A stretch of DNA of 64,000 nucleotides from NCBI GenBank assembly GCA_020628375.1, contig JAHDFD010000001.1:81332-145331 (forward strand), given 5' to 3'. Each line of letters starts with the position of its first letter. Positions within the stretch are counted from its first letter, which is position 1. The notes beneath the pieces were generated by a model. That model did no database searches and had not been told where the DNA came from. It saw only the letters and a program-made list of their open reading frames with translations. Source of the DNA: Chitinophagales bacterium (lineage in GTDB: Bacteria; Bacteroidota; Bacteroidia; Chitinophagales; UBA2359). A program made the position numbers and the translations under genes. Shown here in pieces: positions 18,662 through 28,696 of this stretch.

Positions 18662-19900
18662 TTGATGACCAAACTCATAGAATTAATTAGTCGTGTACCC
18701 AAAGATATTCCTTTAATAGAAACAAGGTATTACATCGTATTTCGCTTAATGAATATCTTAGGAGTAATTGTCCATTTTTCTTGGATTTTTATGTTCTGGT
18801 ATCTTGGTATTCCAGAAATGATGTATTTTAATTTTCTCAGTGTTGCTTTATTTATCGCAGCAGTGATGTCTGCGATAAAACGTAACTATACATTAGCGGT
18901 TATACTACCTTGTGTTGAAATAGTAACACACCATACTTACATAACTTACTTAACTGGACTGGAAACTCGTTATTTCTTACACTTAATATTAGCCTCTATG
19001 CTTCCAGCTTTTTTACCCAAGGGAAACAGATGGGTTAAAATATTTTTGATCATTTTTCCTACCCTTTGCCTATTATTTATCAATGAATTTATTGAAGGAA
19101 AACAAGCAATTTACCAATTATCTGACTTGGCAGTCACCGTTTTATCGGTCAGCAATATTATACTTTGTGTGTTCTTGGTTCAATTTGTTAGCGGATATTT
19201 TGGCATAATTGTGCTTCAAACCGAAGATAAATTGGCGGTTGAAAGGAAAAAAACGAATAATTTACTTCACAATATTTTACCCGTCGAAATAGCTAACGAA
19301 TTGAAAGAATCAGGAAAAGTTGAAGCCCAACAAATAGATAATGCCACTATTCTTTTTACTGACTTTAAAGGCTTTACAGCTCTTTCAGAAAAACTTACTT
19401 CTAATGAATTAGTACAAGAATTAAATACCTGTTTTACGGCTTTTGATAGAATAATTAAAAAATATGAACTTGAAAAAATAAAAACCATAGGTGATGCTTA
19501 TATGGCGGCGGGTGGTTTACAAGGAAACCCACAAACAGCTATAGAAAACAGCATTAAAGCAGCTTTAGAAATGCAGCAATTTATGATGGAACGTAAACAA
19601 AAGCTAAACCAAGAAGGAAAACCAGCTTTTGAAATGCGAGCAGGCATAAATACAGGGCAAGTAACCACAGGCGTTGTAGGAGAAGATAAATTTCAGTACG
19701 ATCTTTGGGGCGATGCTGTAAATACCGCTGCAAGAATGGAAAGTAATGGAGCAGTAAGTAAGGTAAATATTAGCAAGACAACTTATGATTTAGCAAAAGA
19801 TAATTCCAATTTTAATTTCATAGAAAGAGAAAGTATTGAGGTAAAAGGCAAAGGCGAAATGAAAATGTACTTTGTAGAAAATCGTTTAAAAAATGCTTAA
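18662..19900 (+). CDS. Membrane class III adenylate cyclase, copy 1
   Basis: Predicted to make cAMP at the inner membrane. Five to six hydrophobic helices fill residues 25-185, then a short linker with LLHNILP (an element common before bacterial cyclase domains) and a class III catalytic domain at 220-405. Metal-binding Asp234 (FTDFKGF) and Asp278 (TIGDAYM) are present. So are the adenine-selecting Lys274 and Asp347 (QYDLWGD) and the transition-state Asn354 and Arg358 (NTAARM). The active site is therefore complete and of the ATP-using type. The frame opens with TTG at 18662, immediately followed by ATG at 18665, which is the more likely start. A close paralogue follows 63 bp downstream. Confidence 0.9.
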   Translation: MMTKLIELISRVPKDIPLIETRYYIVFRLMNILGVIVHFSWIFMFWYLGIPEMMYFNFLSVALFIAAVMSAIKRNYTLAVILPCVEIVTHHTYITYLTGLETRYFLHLILASMLPAFLPKGNRWVKIFLIIFPTLCLLFINEFIEGKQAIYQLSDLAVTVLSVSNIILCVFLVQFVSGYFGIIVLQTEDKLAVERKKTNNLLHNILPVEIANELKESGKVEAQQIDNATILFTDFKGFTALSEKLTSNELVQELNTCFTAFDRIIKKYELEKIKTIGDAYMAAGGLQGNPQTAIENSIKAALEMQQFMMERKQKLNQEGKPAFEMRAGINTGQVTTGVVGEDKFQYDLWGDAVNTAARMESNGAVSKVNISKTTYDLAKDNSNFNFIERESIEVKGKGEMKMYFVENRLKNA

Positions 19901-19963
19901 ATCACCAAATGCTTCTAAAAAATTTATTTGATTACCTTTATGTTAATATAAATGTTTTAACTC

Positions 19964-21190
19964 TTGATAACCAAACTCATAGAAATAATTAATAGAGTAC
20001 CTAATGAGGTGCCAATAAATAAAATACGGTATTATGTTGTCCTTAGATTAATGTCGGCAATTGGTTTTTTTGTTCATACCTTTTGGCTTTTTATGTTTTG
20101 GTTTATTGGTGTACCAGAAATGGCTTGCTTTAATGTTTTAAGTATTTCATTTTTTGCAATCGGCTTTTTATTAGTATTAAAGCAGCATTATTTTATAGGA
20201 TTGTTATTTCCAGCAGTTGAAATATCGTTGCACAATACTTATGCTACATATTTAACAGGTTTAGAAACACGCTTTTACTTGTTTTTGATGGTTGGTGCAA
20301 TACTTCCAATGTTTTTACCGAAAGGCAAAACGTGTACTAAAATCTTGATAGGTTTTATACCTGTTTTTTGTTTAATATTTGTTAATGAATTTATTGTAGG
20401 AAAGCAAGCTGTTTACCAATTGCCAGACCTGATAGTTACTTTTTTATCGATAAGTAATATTTTAATTAGTGTATTCTTAGTTCAAATGTTTAGTGGTTAT
20501 TTCGGTTTCGCGGTTTATCAAACCGAAGAAAAATTAGATATTGAAAGAGAAAAAACAAACAACTTACTACACAATATTTTACCTATAGAAATTGCCAACG
20601 AGCTAAAAGAATCGGGAAAAGTCGAAGCCCAACAAATAGAGAATGTTACTATTATTTTTACAGATTTCAAGGGTTTTACAGCGCTTTCAGAAAAACTCAC
20701 TTCTAATGAATTAGTAAATGAACTGAACACTTGTTTTACCGCCTTTGATAAAATAATCAGACAATATAAACTTGAAAAAATTAAAACCATAGGTGATGCC
20801 TATATGGCGGCAGGTGGTTTACAAGGAAATTCTCAAACAGCCATTGAAAATAGTATTAAAGCAGCTTTAGCAATGCAACAATTCATGGTTGAACGTAAAC
20901 ACAATCTAAACCAGCAAGGAAAATTAGCCTTTGAAATGCGAGCAGGGGTAAACACCGGACAAGTAACAACAGGCGTTGTAGGCGAAGATAAATTTCAGTA
21001 TGATCTTTGGGGAGATGCTGTAAATACTGCTGCAAGAATGGAAAGTAATGGAGCTATCAATAAGGTAAATATCAGCAAAACAACTTACGAATCAGCAAAA
21101 GATAATTCTAATTTTAACTTCATAGAACGAGAAAGTCTTGCAGTAAAAGGCAAAGGCGAAATGAAAATGTATTTTGTGGAGTTGGTGTAG
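19964..21190 (+). CDS. Membrane class III adenylate cyclase, copy 2
   Basis: Tandem paralogue of the preceding gene, with the same layout and residue numbering: membrane helices at 25-185, LLHNILP linker and catalytic domain at 220-405 with Asp234, Asp278, Lys274, Asp347, Asn354 and Arg358 all conserved. The catalytic halves of the two proteins are almost identical, while the membrane halves have diverged clearly. This suggests one enzymatic output with different membrane inputs. The start is TTG at 19964, in a context almost the same as that of copy 1 (TTGATAACCAAACTCATAG). No regulator or cAMP effector gene is adjacent. Confidence 0.9.
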   Translation: MITKLIEIINRVPNEVPINKIRYYVVLRLMSAIGFFVHTFWLFMFWFIGVPEMACFNVLSISFFAIGFLLVLKQHYFIGLLFPAVEISLHNTYATYLTGLETRFYLFLMVGAILPMFLPKGKTCTKILIGFIPVFCLIFVNEFIVGKQAVYQLPDLIVTFLSISNILISVFLVQMFSGYFGFAVYQTEEKLDIEREKTNNLLHNILPIEIANELKESGKVEAQQIENVTIIFTDFKGFTALSEKLTSNELVNELNTCFTAFDKIIRQYKLEKIKTIGDAYMAAGGLQGNSQTAIENSIKAALAMQQFMVERKHNLNQQGKLAFEMRAGVNTGQVTTGVVGEDKFQYDLWGDAVNTAARMESNGAINKVNISKTTYESAKDNSNFNFIERESLAVKGKGEMKMYFVELV

Positions 21191-21273
21191 CACAATGTAT
21201 CACAATAATTTGCAAGTGTTACAGACATTCTTTAATATTAAACTTCGAAAAACACATAAAAATCACATACAAA

Positions 21274-22539
21274 ATGTCTATAGCCCATTACCTATTAATA
21301 ATTACACTATGTCTGTTTAGCCATTTCTTTTCTTTCGCACAAAATCATTCTATCGAAGATGATTTATTCGAAGCAAAAAAATATGAAAGTTTGAAAGAGG
21401 CGTTAAAAACACCACATGATGTTGAGCGACTTTATTTGGACTTTGACAATTTTGCCAGAAACCAACAAACGATCGTTGAAGAACTAGGCAATTCAAATTG
21501 TGGTTCTATGGCTCCACCTCCTACAGTTTTGAGTGGAGATAAAATGGAGGCGAAAATTATTTCCTTTAGAAAAAATATACTGAGCAGATTAAAAGAACTA
21601 CCTAATCTGAAATATCTTATAATTAGTCAGGGCGACTTTATTACCATTCCGCCTGAAATTATTGCATTAAACAAACTTCGTTATTTAGAAATGCGGTTCA
21701 CAGGCTTAGAACAAATTGATGGGAATATTATAAGAATGAGCAAGCTTGAAGGATTAGATCTTACCGGAAATTGGGATTTGAGTAAAAACATGGATTTTGG
21801 CAAACCATTTACTCAAATGCCTAATCTGAAATATCTTAATCTCGATGTACTCAGGCTTAAAGAAATTCCTGTTTTTGTATATGAAATAAAATCACTTGAA
21901 AAGCTTCAGATCGATAAAATCAGTTTGGGAACTATACCAGAAGCATTACTAAGTCTTCCCAATTTTACAAATTTTTATTGTGGTACTTGTAATATTAACA
22001 CCCTGCCGGAATACCTACCAGACTATAATTTGAAACAACTTTATTTATTCATGTCCCCTATCGATTCTTTTCCCTCAACGATGCATAAAATGACCAGTTT
22101 AGAAACATTGGGTGTTTGGGGAAATGGCGAACTGGAATTACCTGAAATGGACTATTCCAATCTAAAATTTTTAGATGCGAATGAGATAAAAGAAGTTCCT
22201 CTATCGCTGAGTTCGGCTACTCAGCTTGAACGTTTAACCCTATATATCATCAATGGAGAATTACCCGAATTTGTAAAAGACTTCAATAAACTAAAAAAAA
22301 TAAATCTGGCAGGTTTTAGTAATAGAACACAAATAATAGAAATAATATCGAACTGTAATGCTTTAGAAAAGATCATTATTAGCTATAACGACGAACTTCC
22401 TCCCAATTTTGATTTACTCAATAAATTACCCAATCTTGAGAAGATCTTTTTTATGGGTGCTTATGGTAAAGATTTTAAAGCTCAACAAAGAAAAGCACAA
22501 AGTATGCTTGATAATGATGTTATAATCAAATACTATTAA
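21274..22539 (+). CDS. Secreted leucine-rich-repeat protein
   Basis: 421 residues with a signal peptide at 1-22 (ending SFA, mature start QNHSIEDD). From about residue 100 onward there are leucine-rich repeats of 22-24 residues: LKELPNLKYLIISQ, IPPEIIALNKLRYLEMR, MPNLKYLNLDVLRLKEIPVF and so on to the C-terminus. Such proteins usually act as binding scaffolds at the cell surface. No sorting domain or lipobox is visible. It lies 83 bp after the second cyclase on the same strand and may be co-transcribed. Function unknown. Confidence 0.78.
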   Translation: MSIAHYLLIITLCLFSHFFSFAQNHSIEDDLFEAKKYESLKEALKTPHDVERLYLDFDNFARNQQTIVEELGNSNCGSMAPPPTVLSGDKMEAKIISFRKNILSRLKELPNLKYLIISQGDFITIPPEIIALNKLRYLEMRFTGLEQIDGNIIRMSKLEGLDLTGNWDLSKNMDFGKPFTQMPNLKYLNLDVLRLKEIPVFVYEIKSLEKLQIDKISLGTIPEALLSLPNFTNFYCGTCNINTLPEYLPDYNLKQLYLFMSPIDSFPSTMHKMTSLETLGVWGNGELELPEMDYSNLKFLDANEIKEVPLSLSSATQLERLTLYIINGELPEFVKDFNKLKKINLAGFSNRTQIIEIISNCNALEKIIISYNDELPPNFDLLNKLPNLEKIFFMGAYGKDFKAQQRKAQSMLDNDVIIKYY

Positions 22540-22821
22540 GTAGTCGTGTAAAAGTTTTTATTACAATAAATCTCCGCTTTTTTTAGTATCCGTTGGTCTG
22601 GAGACACAACGGAGATAACAAAGTAAAATTTGAAAACAAGTACTTTATCCTTGATCAAAGATTCCAGATTTCTCCTTCGTCGAAATGACCAAATAGACGT
22701 TCCAAATTATTTTTACTTGTAATACCAATAGCGGTAAAGAACGACATATACTTTTACATTTTTAATAATACAATTTAAAAAATATTTCACCGTATATATT
22801 TCAAATTGTATAAGAATTGGC

Positions 22822-25617
22822 TTAATACTTTACCAACCTTTTTACTACATGTTCTCCGTTAACAAAGAAGGTAACAAAATAGATACCTTTTGAAGCATTT
22901 TCCAGATTGATTTGCTGCTCATTAATTTGTGCAGAAATCAACTTTCCATTCAAATCTGAAACCTGAATATCTTCTATAAAATGTTCTGTTTCTATGTAAA
23001 ATATTCCATTTGAAGGATTAGGTCCTATATGAATCGTTTCCCTTAAATCACTTATAGAAGTAATGTATGTACATGGAAAAGCAAAGTCGATCGTTTCGGT
23101 GTGTTCGCAGCCATTTAAGTTTACAGTTACAGAATAAGTTCCGGCTTCGGTTATATTGATCGATGGGCTTGTTGCTCCTGTTGACCATAAAAAGTTGGCA
23201 TTGGAATTCCAGAATATTGGTGTTGATAAAATTGCTTCGTTCTCAGAGAGCTGGCAGTCGAAGAAAATATCAAAATCCAATTCATCCTGAACAACAGTTG
23301 TATAAGTAGCTGAACCTCCACAATGATCTTCGACCGTAACAGTGTATTCGCCCGGCACATCGGTATAAAACTGACTTGTTGTATTAATAACTTCACCATT
23401 AAATGTCCATTCATAACTCATCATTCCCGGATTGATAATTAATCTTACCGAATCGGTATCGTTGCATAAAGGCAAAGGCGACAAAGGTCCTCCTTGACCA
23501 GCTAACGGATTCACAGTAATGCTTTGGATATCTGTTTGCACACAACCATCGATTGTTGTATTAAATACTACATCATAAAAACCCGGATTATCGAAAGTGA
23601 AATCAAATTCTGACTGTTCAGTACTCTCTATAATATCGTTAAATAATTTTATTTCCCACGAAACACCTGATTCCAGATAGGTTGAAAAACTGATTGTTTC
23701 ACCCGGACAAATGTCCGTTTTTGAAGCTTGAATAAATTCTTTATCCCTGAATAATGCCAAACCAGCATTGCTTCCAATAAAAACATTTCCTGCTTCATCT
23801 ACATAAATCGTATTAATAAAATTAGTTGGTAAACCATCTTGAGATGAAAACGGTCCGGCAAGATTTACTGAGCCATCTGTACTTTCAATTACACTTCCGC
23901 CCATCCAGATATGCCCACTACTATTTACAGCTATTTTATTAGCAAAAGAAGTATTATAAGCGGCTTCCTGTAAACCACCTGCTTCAGTATATTGATACAA
24001 AAAATTCTCAAACCATTCGACATCACCACGCAATAACCAAAGTATCTCTTGTGAAAGATCGAAAGCCATGTCTCTTATATTAACATTATCAATGATTTTA
24101 TTTAACTCACCTCCGCCGTATAAATACAAACCATCATCGGCTGAAATAAAAATTTCACCTTCACTATTCAAAGCAAGCTCAGTAATCCTTCCATCGATCG
24201 TTCCCAATGATTGTACATTTTCTGCTTCTATAACTAATAGTTGATTGGTTTCAACTCCATTTTCAAACACATAAGCTCCTAAGTAAATCTTTTCATCGAC
24301 AACAAGCATATTGGTTGCGTAATAAAAGAAGCCACCCTCGAAAACCAGTTCAACAGGCGAAAAACCCTGCGCTTCATTACCACTGTACAGCTCATTTCCT
24401 GTTTGGAAATATACTTGGTTACCATCCGTTGTAATGTGATTGATATTTTGTACATTCTCAAATTGAAAATGAGTTGTTTCTCCGGTTGTAATATCATATT
24501 TCATTAGTGGTGATTCTAATACGTTTCGGTATCCAACCCAAATATTGCCATCTGCATCAGCGCTTATTGCCCTTACATCATTATTCTTAATATTACCGGG
24601 AATATTTATATAGTTTTCTATAGAATTCTGATTATTATATTTTTTTAAGCCATCATTGGTTACAATCAGTATTTCATTTCCATGACTTAACACCTGACGA
24701 CTTTTTGCCGAACCTAGATCCAAAGGGTTGTCTGTTGAATTAAGAAACACACGGTTATCAAAAGGTAAGGTGAATAAAAAGTTTTCATCATCAATAACCA
24801 CAAAATTACTGATCCATTGAAAACCCAATGCACCAATAAAATCCATCGTATTATTAGCTGTATTGTATTTTAACAACTGATCATTTATCGCCAACCATAT
24901 ATTGCCTGAATTATCTGAATATAAATTGGTGTTAAATCCTTCAATATTTAATGTATCCGTAATTAAGGTTTGTTGAAGGGTGTTGGCATTGAAATAGCTG
25001 AGTCTTCTATCAACGGTTCCTTCTATATTTACAGAATCTGCGATCATCCAGATATTTCCATCAGCATCGGCAGTCAGACTAAGTGGAATGACTTCTTCTG
25101 TTTCGAGCAAACCGTCGCATTCGTGAATAACTGCATATTCATCATTTGCTTCATCGAACCACATTAAGCGACAGCCTGACCAAATTCCGTTGCTGATCCA
25201 AATACGATCATTGGCATCAACTACCAGTTCATTAGCCAACACTCTGTACGGGCTGCCATCTAAAGGTTGCGTTTCGTAAAAGAAACAACCTTCCTCGAAT
25301 TTACACAAACCGCTGTTTGTTCCTATCCATAAAACTCCCTCAGAGGTTGTAGCTAATGCTCTAAGATCGTTATCGCGCAATCCTTCATTAGTAGTGTACA
25401 TCTTAAACACTTCTGTGTTCGTATTATACTCTGCAAGTCCTCCACTTGTTGCCAGAAAAATAACATCACCTATTTGTTCAATATCTTTTACATCATAAGC
25501 TGATACAAATTGTTCGAAAGTGCATAATTTAATATCAGGATTTTGGGCGTAAATATTTAGACCTGTAAGACCAATAAGTACGATCAGTAAATATAAAAAC
25601 TGTGATTTCATTGTCAA
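22822..25617 (-). CDS. Secreted propeller protein with Ig-like domains and T9SS sorting domain
   Basis: 931 residues. Signal peptide to about residue 25 (GLNIYAQ), then two-component-regulator-type propeller blades (LWIGTNSGLCKFEEG, WISN, WMIADS, WVGY, FIGSNAGLALF) over residues 30-630. Three PKD/Ig-like domains (about 635-705, 715-775 and 785-845) follow. The last 80 residues (IHIGPNPSNGIFYIE to HVVKRLVKY) are a type A T9SS C-terminal sorting domain. It lacks any kinase or DNA-binding part, so it is probably a surface-exposed protein handled by the system to which PorZ belongs. The start could be the Met at residue 3. Confidence 0.82.
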   Translation of the reverse strand: MTMKSQFLYLLIVLIGLTGLNIYAQNPDIKLCTFEQFVSAYDVKDIEQIGDVIFLATSGGLAEYNTNTEVFKMYTTNEGLRDNDLRALATTSEGVLWIGTNSGLCKFEEGCFFYETQPLDGSPYRVLANELVVDANDRIWISNGIWSGCRLMWFDEANDEYAVIHECDGLLETEEVIPLSLTADADGNIWMIADSVNIEGTVDRRLSYFNANTLQQTLITDTLNIEGFNTNLYSDNSGNIWLAINDQLLKYNTANNTMDFIGALGFQWISNFVVIDDENFLFTLPFDNRVFLNSTDNPLDLGSAKSRQVLSHGNEILIVTNDGLKKYNNQNSIENYINIPGNIKNNDVRAISADADGNIWVGYRNVLESPLMKYDITTGETTHFQFENVQNINHITTDGNQVYFQTGNELYSGNEAQGFSPVELVFEGGFFYYATNMLVVDEKIYLGAYVFENGVETNQLLVIEAENVQSLGTIDGRITELALNSEGEIFISADDGLYLYGGGELNKIIDNVNIRDMAFDLSQEILWLLRGDVEWFENFLYQYTEAGGLQEAAYNTSFANKIAVNSSGHIWMGGSVIESTDGSVNLAGPFSSQDGLPTNFINTIYVDEAGNVFIGSNAGLALFRDKEFIQASKTDICPGETISFSTYLESGVSWEIKLFNDIIESTEQSEFDFTFDNPGFYDVVFNTTIDGCVQTDIQSITVNPLAGQGGPLSPLPLCNDTDSVRLIINPGMMSYEWTFNGEVINTTSQFYTDVPGEYTVTVEDHCGGSATYTTVVQDELDFDIFFDCQLSENEAILSTPIFWNSNANFLWSTGATSPSINITEAGTYSVTVNLNGCEHTETIDFAFPCTYITSISDLRETIHIGPNPSNGIFYIETEHFIEDIQVSDLNGKLISAQINEQQINLENASKGIYFVTFFVNGEHVVKRLVKY

Positions 25618-25963
25618 TTATTAAGAAGCATTACAAAATGAAAGTCTGAAGAAGCTGTAATTCAAAAATATTACTTTTTTGTGTATTATTAGCAGGAAAA
25701 GAGGTATTAGATATTTGGCTCCAAAACTATTTCTATTTGTAATATGCCCTTCGACTCCGCTCAGGGCTTTTCAATTTAGCATAATCAAATCTCAAGCAAT
25801 GTAAAGTCAAAAACGTTTTAAAGTCTATTGTACATAGACCACTGCCAACAGACCACAAAACCTTACTCTTTACAAGTAAGCGAGGTTCTTTTGTGGACAG
25901 TGAACTGTTGAACTGTTTACAGTTCCGATTTATCGTACCTTAGAGTATTTTTAAATTATTTCT
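25618..25963. repeat. Intergenic region with repeats, left of the pseudouridine synthase gene
   Basis: 346 bp without a gene. It holds a short palindromic piece at 25747-25765 (CCTTCGACTCCGCTCAGGG). It also holds one copy of a longer repeat: CAGACCACAAAACCTTACTC (25849-25868), then TTTTGTGGACAGTG and GATTTATCG up to 25935. The CCACAAAACC and TTTTGTGG parts can pair to form a hairpin. A second copy in the same orientation lies right of the next gene at 26596-26694. Confidence 0.6.
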
Positions 25964-26539
25964 TTGCAACATCGACATTTCATACTTTATAAACCCTATG
26001 GTTATTTATCGCAATTTGTTTACAATCAGAATCGGCGAAAGAATAAAAAACTATTGGGGGCGCTTTATGACTTTCCGGAGGGAACAATGGCAATTGGTCG
26101 TTTGGATGAAAAATCGGAAGGTTTATTGTTATTGACCACCGATGGTAAGAAGAGTGAGGAAATCAGAAGTCGAAAAGTTGAAAAAGAATACTACGTAATG
26201 CTCGACGGCTTAATTACAAACGAAGCAATTGAGCATTTATCAAATGGATTGGAAATACGTTTGGGAAAGACAAAGTACAAAACTCTGCCTTGTACTGTTC
26301 GTAAACTAGTAACAATACCTGAAATAGCTCAACATTCAGGTAGAAAAAGAGATGAACGACATGGACCTACAAGTTGGATCTCAATTACTTTAAGGGAAGG
26401 AAAATTCCGCCAGATACGAAAAATGACCGCAGCCGTTGATTTTCCTACCCTTCGTTTAATAAGGATAAGAATTGGAAAAATAACATTAGAAGAAATGAAT
26501 CCCAGCCAAGTTACCGAAATCAGCAACTTAATTTACTAA
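25964..26539 (+). CDS. rluE: 23S rRNA pseudouridine synthase, RluE-like
   Basis: Isomerises a uridine of large-subunit rRNA. The RsuA/RluB/E/F-family motif GRLDEKSEGLLLLTTDG carries the catalytic Asp48; YKPYGYLSQF near the N-terminus and REGKFRQIRKM near residue 145 are the other family blocks. There is no S4 domain, as in RluE, and the length of 191 fits. The frame opens with TTG at 25964, because no ATG precedes the first conserved residues. It is flanked on both sides by copies of the same intergenic repeat, so it is probably transcribed alone. The exact target uridine is inferred by homology. Confidence 0.87.
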   Translation: MQHRHFILYKPYGYLSQFVYNQNRRKNKKLLGALYDFPEGTMAIGRLDEKSEGLLLLTTDGKKSEEIRSRKVEKEYYVMLDGLITNEAIEHLSNGLEIRLGKTKYKTLPCTVRKLVTIPEIAQHSGRKRDERHGPTSWISITLREGKFRQIRKMTAAVDFPTLRLIRIRIGKITLEEMNPSQVTEISNLIY

Positions 26540-26595
26540 TCCAAGTTGCGATGTATAATGACATTTTTGTACTTAGACGACTGTTTAACAGACCA

Positions 26596-26694
26596 CAGAC
26601 CACAAAACCTTACTCTTCACGATTATAATGGTTTTTTGTGGACAGTGGACCATCGTACTGTTGACTGTTGACTGTTGACTGTTGAGATTTATCG
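26596..26694. repeat. Second copy of the flanking repeat, with a 7-bp tandem run
   Basis: CAGACCACAAAACCTTACTC at 26596-26615 repeats the sequence found left of the rluE-like gene; TTTTTTGTGGACAGTGGAC and GATTTATCG complete it. Inside lie four perfect tandem copies of CTGTTGA at 26658-26685. The first copy of the repeat has only a related CTGTTGAACTGTT here, so the heptamer number differs between the copies. Confidence 0.7.
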
Positions 26695-26711
26695 CAATTT
26701 AGGTTTACTAA

Positions 26712-27791
26712 TCAAACAAACTTATCGCCCAAATCTTTACGAGCATCGGCATTAAAGGCTTTAATACGTTGTTCCTCTTCTTTTTTACAAACCAATAAAA
26801 CATCATCGGTATCTATTACGATATAATCTTCGAGCCCTTGAAGAATAACCAATTTATTACTAGAAGAAACCACCATATTTCCTTTAGCATCGTAAAGTGA
26901 GGTATTGGCTCCTAACACTGCATTCGATTTATCATCTTTATCCGATTCATCCCACAGTGAAGACCAGGTTCCCAAATCGCACCAGCCAAAACTAGCAGGA
27001 ACGACGAAAGTATTTTCTGCTTTTTCCATAATTCCATAGTCGATAGAAATATTACGACATTGCGAATAAATAACTTCTATTGCTTTATCTTCTTCAGCCG
27101 AATTGAATTTATCTAAACGATCATCGAATAGATCCGCCATTTCGGGCATTAAGGTTCTGAAAGCTGAAACGATTGCTTCTACACTCCATAAAAACATTCC
27201 AGAATTCCATAAATAATCTCCACTCTGAAGGAAATGTTTTGCCAATTCTTTATCTGGTTTTTCTGTAAAGGTCTTTACCTTATGAATTCCAGGCGAAACT
27301 TCTTCCTGCAAGAAATTAATATACCCATAACCGGTATTTGCCCACTCTGGTCTGATACCCAACGTAAGCAGGCTGTTATTTTCTGAAACAAAATCAACTC
27401 CTTTTTGCATGATCGCACCGAAACTTACTTCATCTTTAATCAAATGATCAGAAGGAGCAACGATCAAATTTGCCTCAGGGTTTTTCTGAAACACCTTATA
27501 AGAAACATAAGCGACACAAGGTGCTGTATTTCTACGAGAAGGTTCAGCCAGAATTTGATCTGAACTTATTTGCGGAAACATTTCTGCAATCGGCTGAGCA
27601 TATAACTGGTTCGTGACGATATAGATATTTTCTTCGGGAACCAATTGGGCAAAACGCTTGAAGGTCATTTCCAAAAGCGATTCACCATTGTCCAACATAT
27701 CCAGAAATTGTTTTGGACGAACTTCTCGGCTCATGGGCCAAAAACGACTACCCACGCCTCCTGCCATTATGGCTACATAAGTGTTTTTCAT
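26712..27791 (-). CDS. manC: Mannose-1-phosphate guanylyltransferase
   Basis: Makes GDP-mannose from GTP and mannose-1-phosphate for surface polysaccharides or glycoproteins. The nucleotidyltransferase signature AGGVGSRFWPMSREVRPKQF lies at residues 10-29, and FTEKPDKELA near 165 and YLWNSGMFLW near 185 are the sugar-phosphate-binding blocks of the family. It is 359 residues long with no C-terminal phosphomannose-isomerase domain, so it is the monofunctional form. No capsule or LPS gene is adjacent. The symbol follows common usage. Confidence 0.9.
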   Translation of the reverse strand: MKNTYVAIMAGGVGSRFWPMSREVRPKQFLDMLDNGESLLEMTFKRFAQLVPEENIYIVTNQLYAQPIAEMFPQISSDQILAEPSRRNTAPCVAYVSYKVFQKNPEANLIVAPSDHLIKDEVSFGAIMQKGVDFVSENNSLLTLGIRPEWANTGYGYINFLQEEVSPGIHKVKTFTEKPDKELAKHFLQSGDYLWNSGMFLWSVEAIVSAFRTLMPEMADLFDDRLDKFNSAEEDKAIEVIYSQCRNISIDYGIMEKAENTFVVPASFGWCDLGTWSSLWDESDKDDKSNAVLGANTSLYDAKGNMVVSSSNKLVILQGLEDYIVIDTDDVLLVCKKEEEQRIKAFNADARKDLGDKFV

Positions 27792-27943
27792 GCTGCGAAT
27801 ATAAAATTATTCCTTGTTTACGTTGAAAAAAATATTTTGTTTATTGAAATATGAAATTATAGTCTGTAAGTTTCAATAACTTACCTTCCTTTAATGATTT
27901 TATATGAATTTTACTTTTTTAAATACAGAATGTTTAAAAAATA

Positions 27944-28696
27944 ATGATCGGTAGCTCTTATATATGGCTGAAAGAAACAGATTCGACGAACAGCGAAGCT
28001 ATGCGACGTATTCAGACGGAAAGCATAGAACATGGATGGGTAATTTTAGCTGAAAAGCAAACTATGGGGCGTGGTCAGAGAGGTAATTCCTGGCAAAGTG
28101 AAGCAAGCGAAAACTTAACCATGTCAATCGTTTTATTTCCTGAAAAATTGGCGATCAAGCATCAGTTTAGTATGAATATGTGTGTTGCCTTAGGTATTCA
28201 CAATGCACTCAATGGAGCTTTAGGTTCAGATCTAAAATTAAAATGGACCAACGACATTTATTATAAGCTTAAGAAGTTGGGGGGCATTCTTATAGAGAAT
28301 GCTGTTCAGAAGCAATTCATCAATAATACAATTATTGGTATTGGCTTAAATGTTCATCAACAGGTATTTGACAAAGCCCTTCCTAATCCAGTTTCACTTC
28401 ATCAGATAACCGGCAAATTTTACGATCTGCAATTACTTGCTGAAGCAATATGTCAACATATCGATCATTACTACACGTTGCTAATGCAAAATAAACGGGA
28501 AGTGATCCGTCAGGAATATTTGAACCACCTACTCTGGAAAAATGAGTGGCAGGATTTTGAACTTCAAGATGGAAACGAACAAGAAATTATTCCGCTGAAA
28601 ATCATTGATGTTGCGCCTAATGGTTTACTTATAACAGAAACAAGATCCGGTAAGTTTTTGCAGTTTGCTTTTGGTCAGCTGAAGGCAGTTATTTAG
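27944..28696 (+). CDS. birA: Biotin--[acetyl-CoA-carboxylase] ligase
   Basis: Activates biotin to biotinyl-AMP and transfers it to the biotin carboxyl carrier protein. Family motifs: KETDSTNSEAMRR at the start, the ATP/biotin loop GRGQRGNSW near residue 45, then LKWTNDIYY and KLGGILIE near 100-118 and IGIGLNVHQ near 135. The 250-residue length and immediate start of the catalytic domain show it lacks the DNA-binding domain of regulatory BirA proteins, so it should act only as an enzyme. Its 3' end overlaps the convergent Rieske oxygenase gene by 8 bp. Confidence 0.92.
   Translation: MIGSSYIWLKETDSTNSEAMRRIQTESIEHGWVILAEKQTMGRGQRGNSWQSEASENLTMSIVLFPEKLAIKHQFSMNMCVALGIHNALNGALGSDLKLKWTNDIYYKLKKLGGILIENAVQKQFINNTIIGIGLNVHQQVFDKALPNPVSLHQITGKFYDLQLLAEAICQHIDHYYTLLMQNKREVIRQEYLNHLLWKNEWQDFELQDGNEQEIIPLKIIDVAPNGLLITETRSGKFLQFAFGQLKAVI

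Noticed and set aside
18662-21190. Guanylate cyclase activity
   Set aside because: Both proteins have the Lys and Asp that select adenine, so adenylate cyclase is the better call.
25747-25765. CCTTCGACTCCGCTCAGGG taken as a regulator site
   Set aside because: It looks like a common short palindromic intergenic repeat rather than an operator tied to a promoter.
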